DNA from: Nocardia australiensis
GTDB lineage: Bacteria; Actinomycetota; Actinomycetes; Mycobacteriales; Mycobacteriaceae
Reading direction: 5' to 3'
Assembly (NCBI RefSeq): GCF_020733705.1
Contig: NZ_JAJFZM010000001.1
Coordinates: forward strand, 1,488,001 to 1,552,000
Length of the DNA: 64,000 bases
The translations under genes and the position numbers were made by a program. The notes below the pieces were generated by a model that worked only from the letters and a program-made list of their open reading frames with translations, searched no databases and was not told where the DNA came from. Positions 28,078 through 38,419 of the stretch are shown piece by piece. Every line of letters begins with the position of its first letter. Positions within the stretch are counted from its first letter, which is position 1.

Positions 28078-28806
28078 CTACTTCGCCTTACGGGCCTGCT
28101 TGGCCGCGCGTCTCGGTGAACGTTCGGAACGCGGCAGACGCTCGGCGCTGATCACGAGGGTGGGTGGTGAGACAATCCCCGCTCCGCATTCGAGCACAGC
28201 TGCCTTGCCCGCTCCAGCGCGAGCCAAGGCTTCGCCGTCACGCTCGAGCTCCTCGGCCGCACTGATTCCCTTGAGGGCGAGCATCCGACCGTGATCGCGC
28301 AGGAGGGGAAGCGACCACTGCGCCAGCTTCGCCAGCGGAGCTACCGCACGAGAGGTCACCACATCGGCGCCGCCCGCTTCCTTCAATACGCCCGACTGCT
28401 CGGCTCGGCCACGCACAACCGTCACGTCCAGTCCGGCCGACTCGATGAACTCGCTCAGGAAAATGGTCCGACGCAGTAGTGGTTCGACCAAGGTGATCCG
28501 AAGATCGGGACGCGCGATGGCCAACGGGATCCCGGGGAGCCCGGCACCGCTGCCGACGTCTACCACCGAGGAACCCTCGGCAATTAATTCACCGAGCACA
28601 GCACAATTGAGAATGTGCCGGTCCCACAGCCGAGGCACCTCCCGAGGTCCGATCAGACCTCGTTCAACCCCCGCAGTCGCGAGCGCGGCGCAATAGCGGC
28701 GCGCAAGATCGAGACGGTCGCCGAACACCACGGCGGCGGACGCGGGCGGCTCCGGCTCAGCCGGCAGCGCGGTGGTTCCACCAAGATCTCGTTCCACGTG
28801 AAACAT
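28078..28806 (-). CDS. rsmG: 16S rRNA (guanine(527)-N(7))-methyltransferase RsmG
   Basis: 242 aa. The SAM-binding motif [20 protein letters not shown] sits near residues 78-97, with [14 protein letters not shown] before it and [17 protein letters not shown] after it, all typical of GidB/RsmG. Methylates G527 of 16S rRNA; loss gives low-level streptomycin resistance in related species. The C-terminal ~25 residues are strongly basic. A parS-like sequence overlaps its start codon, which makes the first residues (FHVERD) part of the ParB motif. Confidence 0.95.
   Translation of the reverse strand: MFHVERDLGGTTALPAEPEPPASAAVVFGDRLDLARRYCAALATAGVERGLIGPREVPRLWDRHILNCAVLGELIAEGSSVVDVGSGAGLPGIPLAIARPDLRITLVEPLLRRTIFLSEFIESAGLDVTVVRGRAEQSGVLKEAGGADVVTSRAVAPLAKLAQWSLPLLRDHGRMLALKGISAAEELERDGEALARAGAGKAAVLECGAGIVSPPTLVISAERLPRSERSPRRAAKQARKAK
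28790..28805. promoter_or_regulatory. parS-like site overlapping the rsmG start
   Basis: CGTTCCACGTGAAACA; one mismatch in the 14-bp core (C for T). It covers two bases of the start codon and the next codons of rsmG. Confidence 0.68.
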
Positions 28807-28954
28807 CCTTCCGAGCTCGACTCGATCACTAGCGGGGGATCAGTCGGGCGGCTCGTGGGTCACCGGACACAAATAAGGCCCCCGGTCCGAAGACCAGAGG
28901 CCCTATCCAACCACTGTTCATCCGGTCGCCAATCATGGCGTCCCGGACGGTCGT

Positions 28955-29515
28955 TCACGAAGGCACTACGACCACATGCCGGTTCGGCTCCACGCCTTCG
29001 CTCTCGCTGCTCACTCCATCGACGGCGGCAACCGCGTCGTGCACGATCTTCCGCTCGAACGGCGTCATCGACGCAAGCGGCTCCGGCGCGCCCGACTCGA
29101 GCACCCGCTGCGCCGCGGCGGTACCCAGCTCGCTCAACTCCGCACGACGCTTGGCCCGCCAGCCCGCGACATCGAGCATCAGTCGGCTGCGCACACCTGT
29201 GGTCTGCTGCACGGCCAGCCGCGTCAACTCCTGCAACGCGTCGAGCACCTCGCCGCCACGACCGACCAACTTCGATAGATCCCGACCGCCGTCGATACTC
29301 ACGATGGCGCGATCGCCCTCCACATCGAGGTCGATGTCGCCATCGAAGTCGAGCACATCGAGCAATTGCTCCAAGTAGTCGCCCGCGATCTCCCCCTCTT
29401 CGATGAGAGCTTCCTCGGCATCGCTTACAGCATCGCCGGTCTCCGGTTCGGCAACCGTCGCATCCACCATCGTCGTCGCCACTGTGGCGTCCCCTCCGTC
29501 GGTCTCAACAGTCAT
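28955..29515 (-). CDS. jag: KH/R3H RNA-binding protein Jag (KhpB/EloR)
   Basis: 186 aa from ATG 29515, preceded at 7 bases by AAGGA; the frame's first ATG at 29530 has no better site. Acidic N-terminal ~50 residues, a KH-II domain with the loop SKLVGRGGEVLDALQELTRL, and a C-terminal R3H domain (LASMTPFERKIVHDAVAAVDG, then EPNRHVVVVPS). RNA-binding protein, partner of KhpA in Gram-positives, linked to cell-elongation control. Conserved between rsmG and yidC. Confidence 0.92.
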   Translation of the reverse strand: MTVETDGGDATVATTMVDATVAEPETGDAVSDAEEALIEEGEIAGDYLEQLLDVLDFDGDIDLDVEGDRAIVSIDGGRDLSKLVGRGGEVLDALQELTRLAVQQTTGVRSRLMLDVAGWRAKRRAELSELGTAAAQRVLESGAPEPLASMTPFERKIVHDAVAAVDGVSSESEGVEPNRHVVVVPS

Positions 29516-29611
29516 TTGATTTTCCTTCATCTGCTTATCGCGCGGGCCCGGCGTAGGCCGCCGAGCAGGGTTCGCGATCGGGGTTGCTCAATGCCGTCAG
29601 CGGCGTCGCGG

Positions 29612-30736
29612 TCAGCGGCGTCGCTTCTGATTCGCTCGACCTCGATTGCCCGGTCGCTTCTGACCGCCCGAACGGCGCTGACCCGATGTCTTGCCCGCAG
29701 ACTTCGCGGTGCCGTTCACCGACGGCGCGGCGCCTGTCGACCCGCTATCGCTCGCGTCGGCGTCGACCGCCTCGGCATCAACAGGTCCGGCATCGACCGG
29801 CGGCTGTTTCTTCTTCGTATTCACCGGCTTGGCGCCTGGCTTCGGCGCGTTCTGCGCGCGCTGCTCCAGCTTCGCCTGCTTCTTCTCTTCTTCTTCCTTG
29901 GCCATCCGGCCGAAGACAAGATGCTGCTGCCCGTAGGTCCAGATGTTGTTGGACACCCAGTAGAGCAAGATGGCGATCGGGAGGAAGGGACCACCAACCA
30001 GCACGCCGAGTGGGAAGACCCACAGCGCAAGCTTGTTCATCATCGCGGCCTGCGGGTTGGCAGCCGCCTCGGGAGTCTGGCGAGCCACGGAAGCGCGAGC
30101 GTTGAAGTGCGTTGCCAGGCCGGCGATGACCATCAGCGGAATCGACACGAGAGCGATACTCAGCTTGGAAGGAATCCCGCCGTAGTCCGCGAATGCCTCC
30201 AGCTGACTGGGCGGGCTCGTGATGTAGGCCGAAATGGGGGCACCGAAGATTCGGGCACTCAGGAATGACTGAACGTCGACGGCGCTGAAGACGTAGTTCG
30301 CAGTGTGCGCGTTGTCGTAGGTCGACATACCCAGCTGACCGATGCCAGTACCGGTCCGGTTGAACGAGCGCAGCACATGGAACAAACCAAGAAACACCGG
30401 CACCTGGGCAAGGACCGGCAGGCAGCCCATCACCGGATTGAAGCCGTGGTCCTTTTGCAGCTTCTGCATCTCGGTCGCCATCTTCTGGCGATCGTTCTTG
30501 TACTTCTTTTGCAGTTCCTTGATCTGCGGCTGCAGTTCCTGCATTTGCCGAGTCGTGCGAACTTGCTTCACGAATGGCTTGTAGAGCACCAGGCGCAACG
30601 TGAACACCAGGAACACCACAGCTAGTGCCCAGGTGAGTCCGTTGTCCGCGCCGAATGCGAACCCGAAGACTCGATGCCAGAACCATAGGATCCAGGACAC
30701 CGGGTAATAAATGAAGTCGAGCACGGCTCTATGCAC
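29612..30736 (-). CDS. yidC: Membrane protein insertase YidC
   Basis: 374 aa from GTG 30736, overlapping the end of yidD; GTG 30724 is an alternative. The N-terminus [20 protein letters not shown] is followed by TM-flanked cytoplasmic loop [20 protein letters not shown] and [20 protein letters not shown], hallmark Oxa1/YidC sequences. Further helices follow, and then a ~100-residue basic, Gly/Arg-rich tail from about residue 280 that can contact ribosomes. Inserts and folds inner-membrane proteins. Confidence 0.95.
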   Translation of the reverse strand: MHRAVLDFIYYPVSWILWFWHRVFGFAFGADNGLTWALAVVFLVFTLRLVLYKPFVKQVRTTRQMQELQPQIKELQKKYKNDRQKMATEMQKLQKDHGFNPVMGCLPVLAQVPVFLGLFHVLRSFNRTGTGIGQLGMSTYDNAHTANYVFSAVDVQSFLSARIFGAPISAYITSPPSQLEAFADYGGIPSKLSIALVSIPLMVIAGLATHFNARASVARQTPEAAANPQAAMMNKLALWVFPLGVLVGGPFLPIAILLYWVSNNIWTYGQQHLVFGRMAKEEEEKKQAKLEQRAQNAPKPGAKPVNTKKKQPPVDAGPVDAEAVDADASDSGSTGAAPSVNGTAKSAGKTSGQRRSGGQKRPGNRGRANQKRRR

Positions 30737-31082
30737 TCCCGTCGTTCGTGTCGCCGATCACCGCGCGCGGTGATCCTTTACAAGCGTCTGACGCCGGCGT
30801 CTCAGTGGCGACGGCTGCCTCGTTCCGACGGCGCTGGGCGCGCTCGGGAACGGGGTCCCACCCACCAGGGTGCCAGGGCGCACATTTGGCCAATCGCACG
30901 ACCGTCAATACGAGGCCGACGAACAGTCCACGAGTGCGAAGCGCGGTGACGGCGTACTCACTACAGGTCGGGGTGAAACGGCACACCGGCATGCGAGTGG
31001 GGGAGACGTAGGTCCGATACAGCTCGATCACGAAGATCAGCGTGTTGGATGGCAGTCGAGTAACCGTCGCGGCGAAACTCAC
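30729..31082 (-). CDS. yidD: Membrane protein insertion efficiency factor YidD
   Basis: 117 aa from GTG 31082, which overlaps the rnpA stop (GTGA); the longer frame to 31259 lies inside rnpA and is not needed. Core family sequence: [20 protein letters not shown], followed by [14 protein letters not shown] and [13 protein letters not shown] with conserved cysteines. Small membrane-associated helper of YidC, always found between rnpA and yidC. Overlaps on both sides indicate coupled translation. Confidence 0.93.
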   Translation of the reverse strand: MSFAATVTRLPSNTLIFVIELYRTYVSPTRMPVCRFTPTCSEYAVTALRTRGLFVGLVLTVVRLAKCAPWHPGGWDPVPERAQRRRNEAAVATETPASDACKGSPRAVIGDTNDGSA

Positions 31083-31525
31083 GACGAGCCACCCGATTTC
31101 GCGCCATGCGCGACGACCGGTACACCAGCGCTGCCGAGCTTGCGCAGTGCACCGCGCAACTGGCGAAGCAGTTCCTCCGAGTCGGCGTCCGCGGCACCGG
31201 GCAGTGCCCGGATCACGATGTCGGTTTCTGCGGGGAGGTCTTGGGTCACCCGGGCACACATATGACGCAGGCGGCGGGCCACGCGGTGTCGAACCACCGC
31301 GGAACCCACCGCCTTGCTGACAATCAATCCAAAGCGCGGTCCGCCAACGCGAACCATCGATCCGGCTGTTGCCGGATCGATGAGTTGTCCACTCGCGCCC
31401 ACTACTCCGTCATACCCGCGCACGAGCGCGTGTACGACCAGATCTCGCCTCCCGATTCGCTGGCCGCGGCGCACCGTCCGGGAGAAGTCGGCACGATGAT
31501 GCAACCGATACGGCTCAGGCAGCAC
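31079..31525 (-). CDS. rnpA: Ribonuclease P protein component
   Basis: 148 aa from GTG 31525 (LPEPYRLHHRADFSRTVRRG). The RNA-binding RNR motif appears as VGSAVVRHRVARRLRHMCAR, and FGLIVSKAVGSAVVRHR carries the conserved strand. Protein cofactor of RNase P, which trims tRNA 5' leaders. It carries an insertion of ~15 residues (VVGASGQLIDPATAGSMVRV) compared with shorter family members. Overlaps yidD; lies 21 bases after rpmH. Confidence 0.93.
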   Translation of the reverse strand: MLPEPYRLHHRADFSRTVRRGQRIGRRDLVVHALVRGYDGVVGASGQLIDPATAGSMVRVGGPRFGLIVSKAVGSAVVRHRVARRLRHMCARVTQDLPAETDIVIRALPGAADADSEELLRQLRGALRKLGSAGVPVVAHGAKSGGSS

Positions 31526-31546
31526 CCGAGCGTCCGAGAGTGAGGA

Positions 31547-31690
31547 TCAAGCGGTGAGGGTTTTGCGACCCTTGCCGCGACGCGCGGACACGATGGCGCG
31601 ACCGGCGCGGGTCCGCATCCGGAGACGGAAGCCGTGGACACGCGCCCGACGACGGTTGTTCGGCTGGAACGTCCGCTTGCCCTTGGCCAC
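31547..31690 (-). CDS. rpmH: 50S ribosomal protein L34
   Basis: 47 aa, too short for many ORF callers. Translation from GTG 31690 gives [20 protein letters not shown] at the start, [18 protein letters not shown] in the middle and KGRKTLTA at the end, a near-invariant L34. First gene of the rpmH-rnpA-yidD-yidC transcription unit that diverges from dnaA. Confidence 0.98.
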   Translation of the reverse strand: MAKGKRTFQPNNRRRARVHGFRLRMRTRAGRAIVSARRGKGRKTLTA

Positions 31691-32308
31691 GGTCAACACT
31701 CCTCGAGTAGGTGGGCGTCAGTCGACACCCGAAGCTTGGGTAATTCGTATTGCGATGAATCGCAGTCTGGTCATCATCGGCGCGCGTCGGTCCTGGCGCA
31801 CAGGTCTGGCTCGACCGAACACGGTCAGCACAGGACCGCCACCGCACCAAGGGGTGACTGTACGAGGGTACTGATCGGCCAGGAGTGGGTCAAACTCGGC
31901 CCACCCGCACCGGACCAGAGCCCACGTCGGGCACCCTGTGCACTACCGCGTCACGCAAACATGCGAGATGGTGAATTCGTCCACAACCCAGCCGCGGACC
32001 GCCACCGCACCTAGTCGGTGTAGCCGGAAGATTGCCATATAACTGCAGGTCCCGCCCTTGCCGCGGACGTATGCGGGCACGTTTCACATTTCCCCAGAGT
32101 TCTCCACATCTGTGGATAATTGTGTGGAAAGACTCTTGGAGTGGCATATTCGTAGGGCCGACGGTGCCACGATGCCGCTCGGGATGGGGATCCGGGCAGC
32201 GTCCGACCGGTAACGGTTGTACGCAGGACTATCGAAATCTACCTTGCCGGTAGCCGCCCGCGTACCCGGCCGTCTGCTCCTATCGCCTACTCCCGGGGAG
32301 GAAACTGC
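31691..32308. promoter_or_regulatory. rpmH-dnaA divergent regulatory region with DnaA boxes
   Basis: 618 bp with no gene. A perfect DnaA box (TGTGGATAA, 32111-32119) faces an inverted partner (TCCACA, 32103-32108), and TGTGTGGAAA follows at 32121. A near-box TCGTCCACA lies at 31977-31985. Promoters for rpmH (left) and dnaA (right) must lie here; the boxes suggest DnaA autoregulation. A GGGGAGGAAAC ribosome binding site precedes dnaA. Confidence 0.75.
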
Positions 32309-34408
32309 ATGGACGACGAGCAGAACGTGTTGGCCACGGTGTGGCCCGAGGTGGTCGCCGAGCTCACCACCGGCTCGCCCGATGGTGCTATCCCGCCGGT
32401 CACAAGGGCGCAGCAGGCCTGGCTGAAACTGGTCAAGCCGCTGACCGTGGCCCAGGGATTCGCCCTGCTCTCGGTGCCCTCGTCGCTGGCCCAGGAAGCC
32501 ATCGAACGCGATCTACGCGAGCCCATCCTGCGCTCGTTGGCACGCCGCCTCGGCCCCCAGGTCGAGGGACTCGGCGTTCGAATCGCCGCACCGACCAACC
32601 AGCCGACCGAACGCCCGGGAAACTCGGCACGGCACGCGAGGATGACAAGCAGGCCGGAACGCAGCCGGGATAACGGACGCGGACCGGCCGGGTATCAGTC
32701 GTCGGACTACCCGGGCCGCGCCGATTACCAGGCTCCCCGCTACGGGCAACAGAACGACTATCAGACCGGGCCCAGCGACTACACCCCCGCCAACGACTAC
32801 GGGTCCACAAATGACTACGGGTCAGGAAGCAACGAGTACGCCCCGGCGCAAAACGAGTACGCCCCCGCCGCGAATTACCCCGCCACCGGCGACTACGAAC
32901 CCGAATACGTGCCGACGCAGGAGTACGTACCCACGTCCGAATACGCGCCGACAGGCGACTTCCCGACCATCGACTACCCGGCCCGTGGCGACTATCCGCG
33001 CCAAGGGATCCGTCCCGAAGCGCCCGTTACCCCGGCGTCCGACGTGGCCGCGCCGGTCCGGCGCGAATCCGGTATGCCGCCGCGCCGTGATTCCGTGCCG
33101 CCCGGGCAGGAATCGTTGTTCACCCCCGAACCGGGCCCCGCGCCCATGCGTGCCCCATCGCGCGCACCGATTCGCGAGCCCGGCCCGAGCGAGGACGACG
33201 GGATGGCCGCTACACACGAGTCGGGCCGCGAGCCCATGCCACGTCAACAGATGCCACGCGAGCAAATGCCCGACAACTCGCGACCCGAACGCGGCGACGA
33301 CGAGCCCGTCGTCAATGCTCGCAACTCCTGGCCTACCTATTTCACCAAGTCCCAGGAGACCCCGCCACCGTCCAATGGTTCGGCGAGCCTCAACGCGAAG
33401 TACACCTTCGAGACGTTCGTGATCGGCGCGTCCAATCGGTTCGCACACGCCGCGGCCGTCGCGATCGCGGAGGCGCCTGCGCGCGCGTATAACCCGCTAT
33501 TCGTCTGGGGCGCTTCGGGTTTGGGCAAAACGCATCTTCTGCACGCGGCCGGCCATTACGCCCAGCGGCTGTTCCCCGGTATGCGGGTGAAGTACGTCTC
33601 CACCGAAGAGTTCACCAATGACTTCATCAACAGCCTGCGTGACGACCGGAAGGTGGCCTTCAAGCGCCGCTACCGTGAGACCGACATCCTGCTGGTCGAC
33701 GACATCCAGTTCATCGAGGGCAAGGAAGGCATCCAGGAGGAGTTCTTCCACACCTTCAATACCCTGCACAACGCCAACAAGCAGATCGTCGTCTCCTCCG
33801 ACCGCCCACCCAAACAGCTGGCCACGCTGGAGGAACGCCTGCGGACCAGGTTCGAATGGGGCCTGATCACCGATGTGCAGCCCCCCGAGCTGGAGACACG
33901 CATCGCGATCCTGCGCAAGAAGGCACGGATGGATCGCCTCGACGTGCCGCACGACGTGCTGGAGTTGATCGCGGGCCGGGTCGAGCGCAATATCCGCGAG
34001 CTCGAAGGCGCGCTGATCCGGGTGACCGCGTTCGCCTCGCTGAACGGTCAACCACTGAACCTGCCATTGGCAGAGGTAGTGCTGCGCGATCTGATGCCCG
34101 ACACCGCAACCCTCGAGATCAACGCGGCGACGATCATGGCCGTTACCGCCGAGTACTTCAACACCACGCTCGAGGAGCTGACCGGGCCGGGCAAGGCGCG
34201 ACCGCTTGCCCAGGCCAGGCAGATCGCGATGTACCTATGCCGCGAACTCACCGACCTGTCGCTCCCGAAGATCGGGCAGGCGTTCGGGCGCGACCACACA
34301 ACGGTCATGTACGCGGACAAAAAGGTGCGCAAGGAGATGACCGAGCGGCGCCGGGTCTACGACCAGGTGCAAGAACTAACAGCCCGGATTAAACAGCGCT
34401 CGCGCTGA
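32309..34408 (+). CDS. dnaA: Chromosomal replication initiator protein DnaA
   Basis: 699 aa, longer than mycobacterial DnaA (~507 aa). Domain I is residues ~1-110. Domain II (~125-350) is unusually long and disordered, with a Tyr-rich tract. Domain III is the AAA+ module: [20 protein letters not shown], Walker [17 protein letters not shown], Walker [11 protein letters not shown]. Domain IV ends with the DnaA-box-binding signature [15 protein letters not shown]. Oligomerises on oriC and opens the duplex. Followed by a strong terminator and then oriC. Confidence 0.98.
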   Translation: MDDEQNVLATVWPEVVAELTTGSPDGAIPPVTRAQQAWLKLVKPLTVAQGFALLSVPSSLAQEAIERDLREPILRSLARRLGPQVEGLGVRIAAPTNQPTERPGNSARHARMTSRPERSRDNGRGPAGYQSSDYPGRADYQAPRYGQQNDYQTGPSDYTPANDYGSTNDYGSGSNEYAPAQNEYAPAANYPATGDYEPEYVPTQEYVPTSEYAPTGDFPTIDYPARGDYPRQGIRPEAPVTPASDVAAPVRRESGMPPRRDSVPPGQESLFTPEPGPAPMRAPSRAPIREPGPSEDDGMAATHESGREPMPRQQMPREQMPDNSRPERGDDEPVVNARNSWPTYFTKSQETPPPSNGSASLNAKYTFETFVIGASNRFAHAAAVAIAEAPARAYNPLFVWGASGLGKTHLLHAAGHYAQRLFPGMRVKYVSTEEFTNDFINSLRDDRKVAFKRRYRETDILLVDDIQFIEGKEGIQEEFFHTFNTLHNANKQIVVSSDRPPKQLATLEERLRTRFEWGLITDVQPPELETRIAILRKKARMDRLDVPHDVLELIAGRVERNIRELEGALIRVTAFASLNGQPLNLPLAEVVLRDLMPDTATLEINAATIMAVTAEYFNTTLEELTGPGKARPLAQARQIAMYLCRELTDLSLPKIGQAFGRDHTTVMYADKKVRKEMTERRRVYDQVQELTARIKQRSR

Positions 34409-34424
34409 CATTCACTAACAACCC

Positions 34425-34457
34425 TGCACCACCCCTGAACTGGGGTGGTGCATTTTT
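34425..34457 (+). terminator. Rho-independent terminator of dnaA
   Basis: An 11-bp perfect stem TGCACCACCCC/GGGGTGGTGCA with a 6-nt loop is followed directly by TTTTT. Ends dnaA transcription 17 bases after the stop and shields oriC. Confidence 0.9.
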
Positions 34458-34472
34458 GTGGGTTGTGGATTC

Positions 34473-34813
34473 CTCGAGGAATCCCTGTGGAGTCCTCGAG
34501 GAAACTCCCAGTTATGCACCGGTTAGTGCACAGGCTCGAGGACCGGGCCCGACGCCGCGACTAACAGGTGCGGAATCAACAGTCTCCACAACCGATTCCG
34601 TACACACGCGCTGACCAGCACGAGGCTCGGTCGAGAGGGTGTTGACTACTCGAGGATTCCTTGTTGAGTCCTCGAGGATTCCTCGAGTAGTCCACGGATT
34701 CGTGCACACGTGTGAACAACTGGGTGAATCTGGTGGAACAACTCGAGGAGCACTCGAGGATGGATCGTGAACAACTTCGGAACTTCCACAGCCGCCTCCC
34801 GTTCATCCTCGAG
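34473..34813. repeat. Cluster of nine CTCGAG palindromes within oriC
   Basis: CTCGAG occurs at 34473, 34495, 34535, 34649, 34671, 34682, 34742, 34753 and 34808. Three copies are extended to TCCTCGAGGA (34471, 34493, 34669), and the first sits in an 18-bp perfect palindrome GGATTCCTCGAGGAATCC (34467-34484). The copies interleave with degenerate DnaA boxes. Not a DnaA box itself, so another protein may bind it. Confidence 0.9.
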
Positions 34814-35271
34814 TCACCCCACAGTCATCCCCATGGCACCACGCCCTCCAACCTGCGGATTTCGCCTGATTCCACAGATTCCACAGCGCCTACTACTACT
34901 TCAGTTCTTCTTCTTAGAGATCTCTCTTTGAAAACAGGTGTGTGGAAAGTCGATCGGTGAGCGCCACCGCCGAACACGCTTCGTCCACACCCGCAAGGAG
35001 AACGTCGGGTCGATCCGATCCGCACCCCCGGCGCGGGCTCGGTGATCCGGCACTCGAACTCCCGGCGACAGGCGGTCAGGTGCGTAGCCGAGCACCGGCA
35101 GGCGAATCTCGCGCCACTTACCGGTATGGCCTGAATACGCGCAGCGACCTGATGAGCTACGGTTTGATGTCGGTCGTCTGTGCCACACTTCGAGGACGGC
35201 TGGTTCAGCACCCCTTTCGAGGACTGACAAGCCGAGATAGATCACGAAACCGGGAGAGGACAGATCGGGCG

Positions 35272-36447
35272 ATGGAGCTTGCAGGCATGAAGTTTCGGGT
35301 CGCTCGAGAAGACTTTGCCGAATCCGTTGCGTGGGTGGCTCGTAGCCTCCCGTCCCGGCCTCCCGTCCCGGTGCTCGGCGGTGTGCTGCTGGTCGCCGAC
35401 GAGGGCGGCCTCACGGTCTCCGGCTTCGACTACGAGGTGTCTGCGCAGATGCGGGTCGCCGCAGAGGTCGCCGGTCCTGGCCAGGTGCTCGTCTCCGGCC
35501 GACTGCTCGCGGATATCACCAAGGCGCTGTCCAACAAGCCGGTCGATGTCTCTGTCGATGGCACGCGTGTGCTGATCGCGTGCGGGAGTGCGAAGTTCTC
35601 CCTGCCGACTATGCCGGTCGAGGACTATCCCCAGCTTCCCGAGGTGCCGCAGCAGACCGGGGAGCTGAGTGTGGATGTTTTCGCGGGCGCGGTCGGCCAG
35701 GTCGCCGTCGCAGCGGGCCGTGACGACACGCTCCCCATGCTCACCGGTATCCGAGTCGAGATCGAGGGCTCCAAGGTCGTACTCGCCGCCACCGACCGGT
35801 TCCGGCTCGCCGTCCGGCATATCGAATGGCAGCCCGCTCGACCCGATATCGAGACTGCGGTGCTCATCCCGGCCCGGACGCTGTCAGAGGCCGCCAAGAC
35901 GCTCGGTGCCTCGGACGCACCGGTTCAGCTGTCGCTCGGTAGCGGTTCGGGCTCCGATGGTCTGCTCGGCATCGTGAATGCCGGTCGGCGGACAACTACC
36001 AGGCTGCTGGACGCCGAATTCCCCAAGTTCCGTCAGCTGCTTCCGAAAGAACACACATCGATCGCCACGTTGCAGGTGGCCACGCTCACCGAGGCCATCA
36101 AACGTGTCGCACTCGTCGCCGAGCGCGGTGCCCAGGTGCGGCTGGAGTTCTCCAACGAGGGCCTGCTGCTATCGGCGGGTGGTGACGATGCCGGACGCGC
36201 GGAGGAATGGCTGGAATCCGACTTCCGTGGTGAATCCCTCACCATCGCTTTCAATCCTGGCTATCTCATCGACGGGCTGTCCGCACTGCACGCCGAGCGG
36301 GTTACCTTCGGCTTCACCACACCGAGTCGTCCCGCCGTGCTGCTGCCTGCCGGTGACGAGGAGCCCGAGGTGCTCGATTCGGGCGCGTTCGCCGCATTGG
36401 CCAGCGAGTACACCTATCTGTTGATGCCGGTCCGGCTTCCGGGCTGA
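35272..36447 (+). CDS. dnaN: DNA polymerase III beta subunit (sliding clamp)
   Basis: 391 aa from ATG 35272 ([20 protein letters not shown]); the ATG at 35287 is close behind, and the open frame upstream to 34942 is oriC. Three repeated clamp domains are seen, with the typical [20 protein letters not shown] at the start, [18 protein letters not shown] in the middle and the C-terminal end [12 protein letters not shown] that forms the protein-binding pocket. Tethers DNA polymerase III to DNA. Confidence 0.97.
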   Translation: MELAGMKFRVAREDFAESVAWVARSLPSRPPVPVLGGVLLVADEGGLTVSGFDYEVSAQMRVAAEVAGPGQVLVSGRLLADITKALSNKPVDVSVDGTRVLIACGSAKFSLPTMPVEDYPQLPEVPQQTGELSVDVFAGAVGQVAVAAGRDDTLPMLTGIRVEIEGSKVVLAATDRFRLAVRHIEWQPARPDIETAVLIPARTLSEAAKTLGASDAPVQLSLGSGSGSDGLLGIVNAGRRTTTRLLDAEFPKFRQLLPKEHTSIATLQVATLTEAIKRVALVAERGAQVRLEFSNEGLLLSAGGDDAGRAEEWLESDFRGESLTIAFNPGYLIDGLSALHAERVTFGFTTPSRPAVLLPAGDEEPEVLDSGAFAALASEYTYLLMPVRLPG

Positions 36448-36661
36448 GCGTCTGTGCATGATCGGGTGCCGACCGTGCTGGGTGGTTCGAACCACATAGG
36501 GGCACAGTGCTATTCGATGCCGCGGAATACCACTATCGCGCGTTCTATCCACAGTTCATCCACAGCATGTGATTGGGCACCAAGGTTTTTGGCGCTTCCG
36601 CCGTCTCGGTCGGTCTCGACGTTCCTACCAGCGACAATGAAGACCGAGGTGGGGTAAACGG

Positions 36662-37936
36662 ATGTTTATCCGGGCACTGTCGTTGCGCGATTTCCGTTCC
36701 TGGGAGCATGCGGAAGTCGAATTATCCCCAGGCCGAACGGTTTTTTTGGGATCGAATGGCAATGGCAAGACGAATCTATTGGAGGCGATCGGGTATCTGG
36801 CCACCCTCGGTTCGCATCGGGTCGCCACTGACGCACCGCTGATCCGGCTCGGCACCGAGCGGGCCAGAATCGGTGCGACCGTGGTGAACGCGGGCCGGGA
36901 GCTACGGATCGACCTGGAATTGCACCAGGGCGCGGCGAATCGGGCGCAGATCAACCGCTCTCCGGTGCGCAGGCCACGGGAAATCCTGGGCATTCTGCAG
37001 ACGGTTTTGTTCGCGCCGGAAGATCTCGCACTCGTGCGTGGTGATCCCGGTGAACGGCGTCGGTTCATGGATGAACTGTGCACAGCTCGGCTGCCGCGCC
37101 TGGCCGCCGTTCGCGCCGACTACGACCGGACCCTCCGGCAACGGTCGGCGTTGCTGAAAACTGCCGGGCGGCAAGGACGGTCGCGCGGCGGCCGGTCCGG
37201 CGGCGAACTCAGCACGCTCGATGTCTGGGACGGGCATCTGGCAACCCACGCGGCGGTGCTGCTTGCCGCGCGTTTGCGGCTGGTACACGAGCTGCACCCC
37301 CATCTTGCCCAGTCATATGCCTCGATCGCTCCCGAATCACGCCCGGCCGCGATCGGTTACCGCAGTGCCAGCCTCCCGCCCGAACTACTGGACCCCGCGC
37401 GGGAGCCGCTGCCCGAGGATGTCGAGGCATTGGAGGCGATCATGCTTCGGGAATTGGCGGCCGCGCGTCCGAAGGAATTGGAGCGAGGGGTGTGCTTGGT
37501 CGGGCCGCATCGCGACGAACTGGAGCTGATGCTCGGTGACGCGCCGGCCAAGGGATTCGCCAGTCACGGTGAATCATGGTCGTACGCACTGGCTTTGCGC
37601 CTGGCCGCGTTCGAGCTGCTGCGTGCCACCGGAGCCGAGCCGGTGCTGATGCTCGACGATGTTTTCGCCGAATTGGACCGTCGCAGGCGTGCGGCACTCG
37701 CCGAGGTCGCGGCAGGGGCGGAGCAGGTATTGATCACAGCCGCGGTCCCCGAGGATGTGCCCGCCGAACTGGCTGCGGTGCCGCTGCGAGTGGAGACAAC
37801 CGGCGGTAAGGATGGGCGGACGTCTCGGCTGGTTGATCTCGCGGGACCGACACGTGAGTCGGAATCGCCGATCGCGGCCGCCACCGATACCACTGGTGTT
37901 GTGAACAACTCCAGTAATGGGCCCGCATCGGGCTGA
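36662..37936 (+). CDS. recF: DNA replication/repair protein RecF
   Basis: 424 aa. Starts [20 protein letters not shown], Walker [21 protein letters not shown], signature region [20 protein letters not shown] and Walker [21 protein letters not shown]-like ATPase that loads RecO/RecR-RecA at gaps. The C-terminal ~45 residues are a Gly/Thr/Ser-rich tail that is longer than usual. It follows dnaN directly with a 214-bp spacer, with no gnd gene between. Confidence 0.96.
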   Translation: MFIRALSLRDFRSWEHAEVELSPGRTVFLGSNGNGKTNLLEAIGYLATLGSHRVATDAPLIRLGTERARIGATVVNAGRELRIDLELHQGAANRAQINRSPVRRPREILGILQTVLFAPEDLALVRGDPGERRRFMDELCTARLPRLAAVRADYDRTLRQRSALLKTAGRQGRSRGGRSGGELSTLDVWDGHLATHAAVLLAARLRLVHELHPHLAQSYASIAPESRPAAIGYRSASLPPELLDPAREPLPEDVEALEAIMLRELAAARPKELERGVCLVGPHRDELELMLGDAPAKGFASHGESWSYALALRLAAFELLRATGAEPVLMLDDVFAELDRRRRAALAEVAAGAEQVLITAAVPEDVPAELAAVPLRVETTGGKDGRTSRLVDLAGPTRESESPIAAATDTTGVVNNSSNGPASG

Positions 37937-38419
37937 TTACTGGCGCGACGTCTGGGCGCCAGGATCGAGGCTCGACGACGTCCTCGGAATACGCGACGCC
38001 CGGAGAGTACCGAGGGGACAGCAATTCAGGCAGGCAGCGGCGTGCTGCCGCGGTGGCGGATACATACGCTCGCGGTAGTGCGTATGACCGGCTGATGTGC
38101 GCGATAACTGTCGGTGGGCTCCCGTACAGTGACGGTGCGTCGAGTGGTTGATAACGCGCTTCGCGTCCGGAGTTCCCACACCTGTGGATAATTCGGGGCG
38201 GTCTCCGGATTCGCGGATCGGAGTGACCGGTACTCAGCGACACACACGGAAGGCCCGGAACAGCGAAAATGCCTGAACTGGGCGTGGAATGTAGGGACCG
38301 GGTCCCTCGCTAGGGTCGTCCGGTCACGAGTTAGGTGCCGCGCGGGACCCGATCGGGCAGCTGGGGAAAGACTGAACAAAGCTGGGGACAAAGTAAGTGC
38401 ATGCGAACGGAGCGGATCG
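37937..38419. other. recF-dciA spacer with a perfect DnaA box
   Basis: 483 bp with no credible gene. It contains TGTGGATAA (38183-38191), a perfect DnaA box, next to CCCACACC, and therefore a possible auxiliary DnaA binding point 3.7 kb from the oriC core. The promoter of dciA is presumably here. Confidence 0.6.

Larger units (their letters stand above)
34409..35271. other. oriC: Chromosomal origin of replication oriC (dnaA-dnaN spacer)
   Basis: 863 bp without a gene between dnaA and dnaN, the usual actinobacterial oriC. DnaA-box-like nonamers relative to TTGTCCACA include 34464-34472, 34486-34494, 34582-34590, 34711-34719 (TGTGAACAA), 34941-34949 and 34981-34989 (TCGTCCACA); most have one to two mismatches. 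Two adjacent GATTCCACA copies lie near 34870-34890. AT-richer stretches occur around 34890-34935 and could be the unwinding site. A dense CTCGAG array occupies 34473-34813. Confidence 0.9.

Noticed and set aside
37734..38391. Minus-strand frames between recF and dciA
   Set aside because: Arg/Ser/Pro-rich shadow composition and no conserved gene at this place in related genomes.
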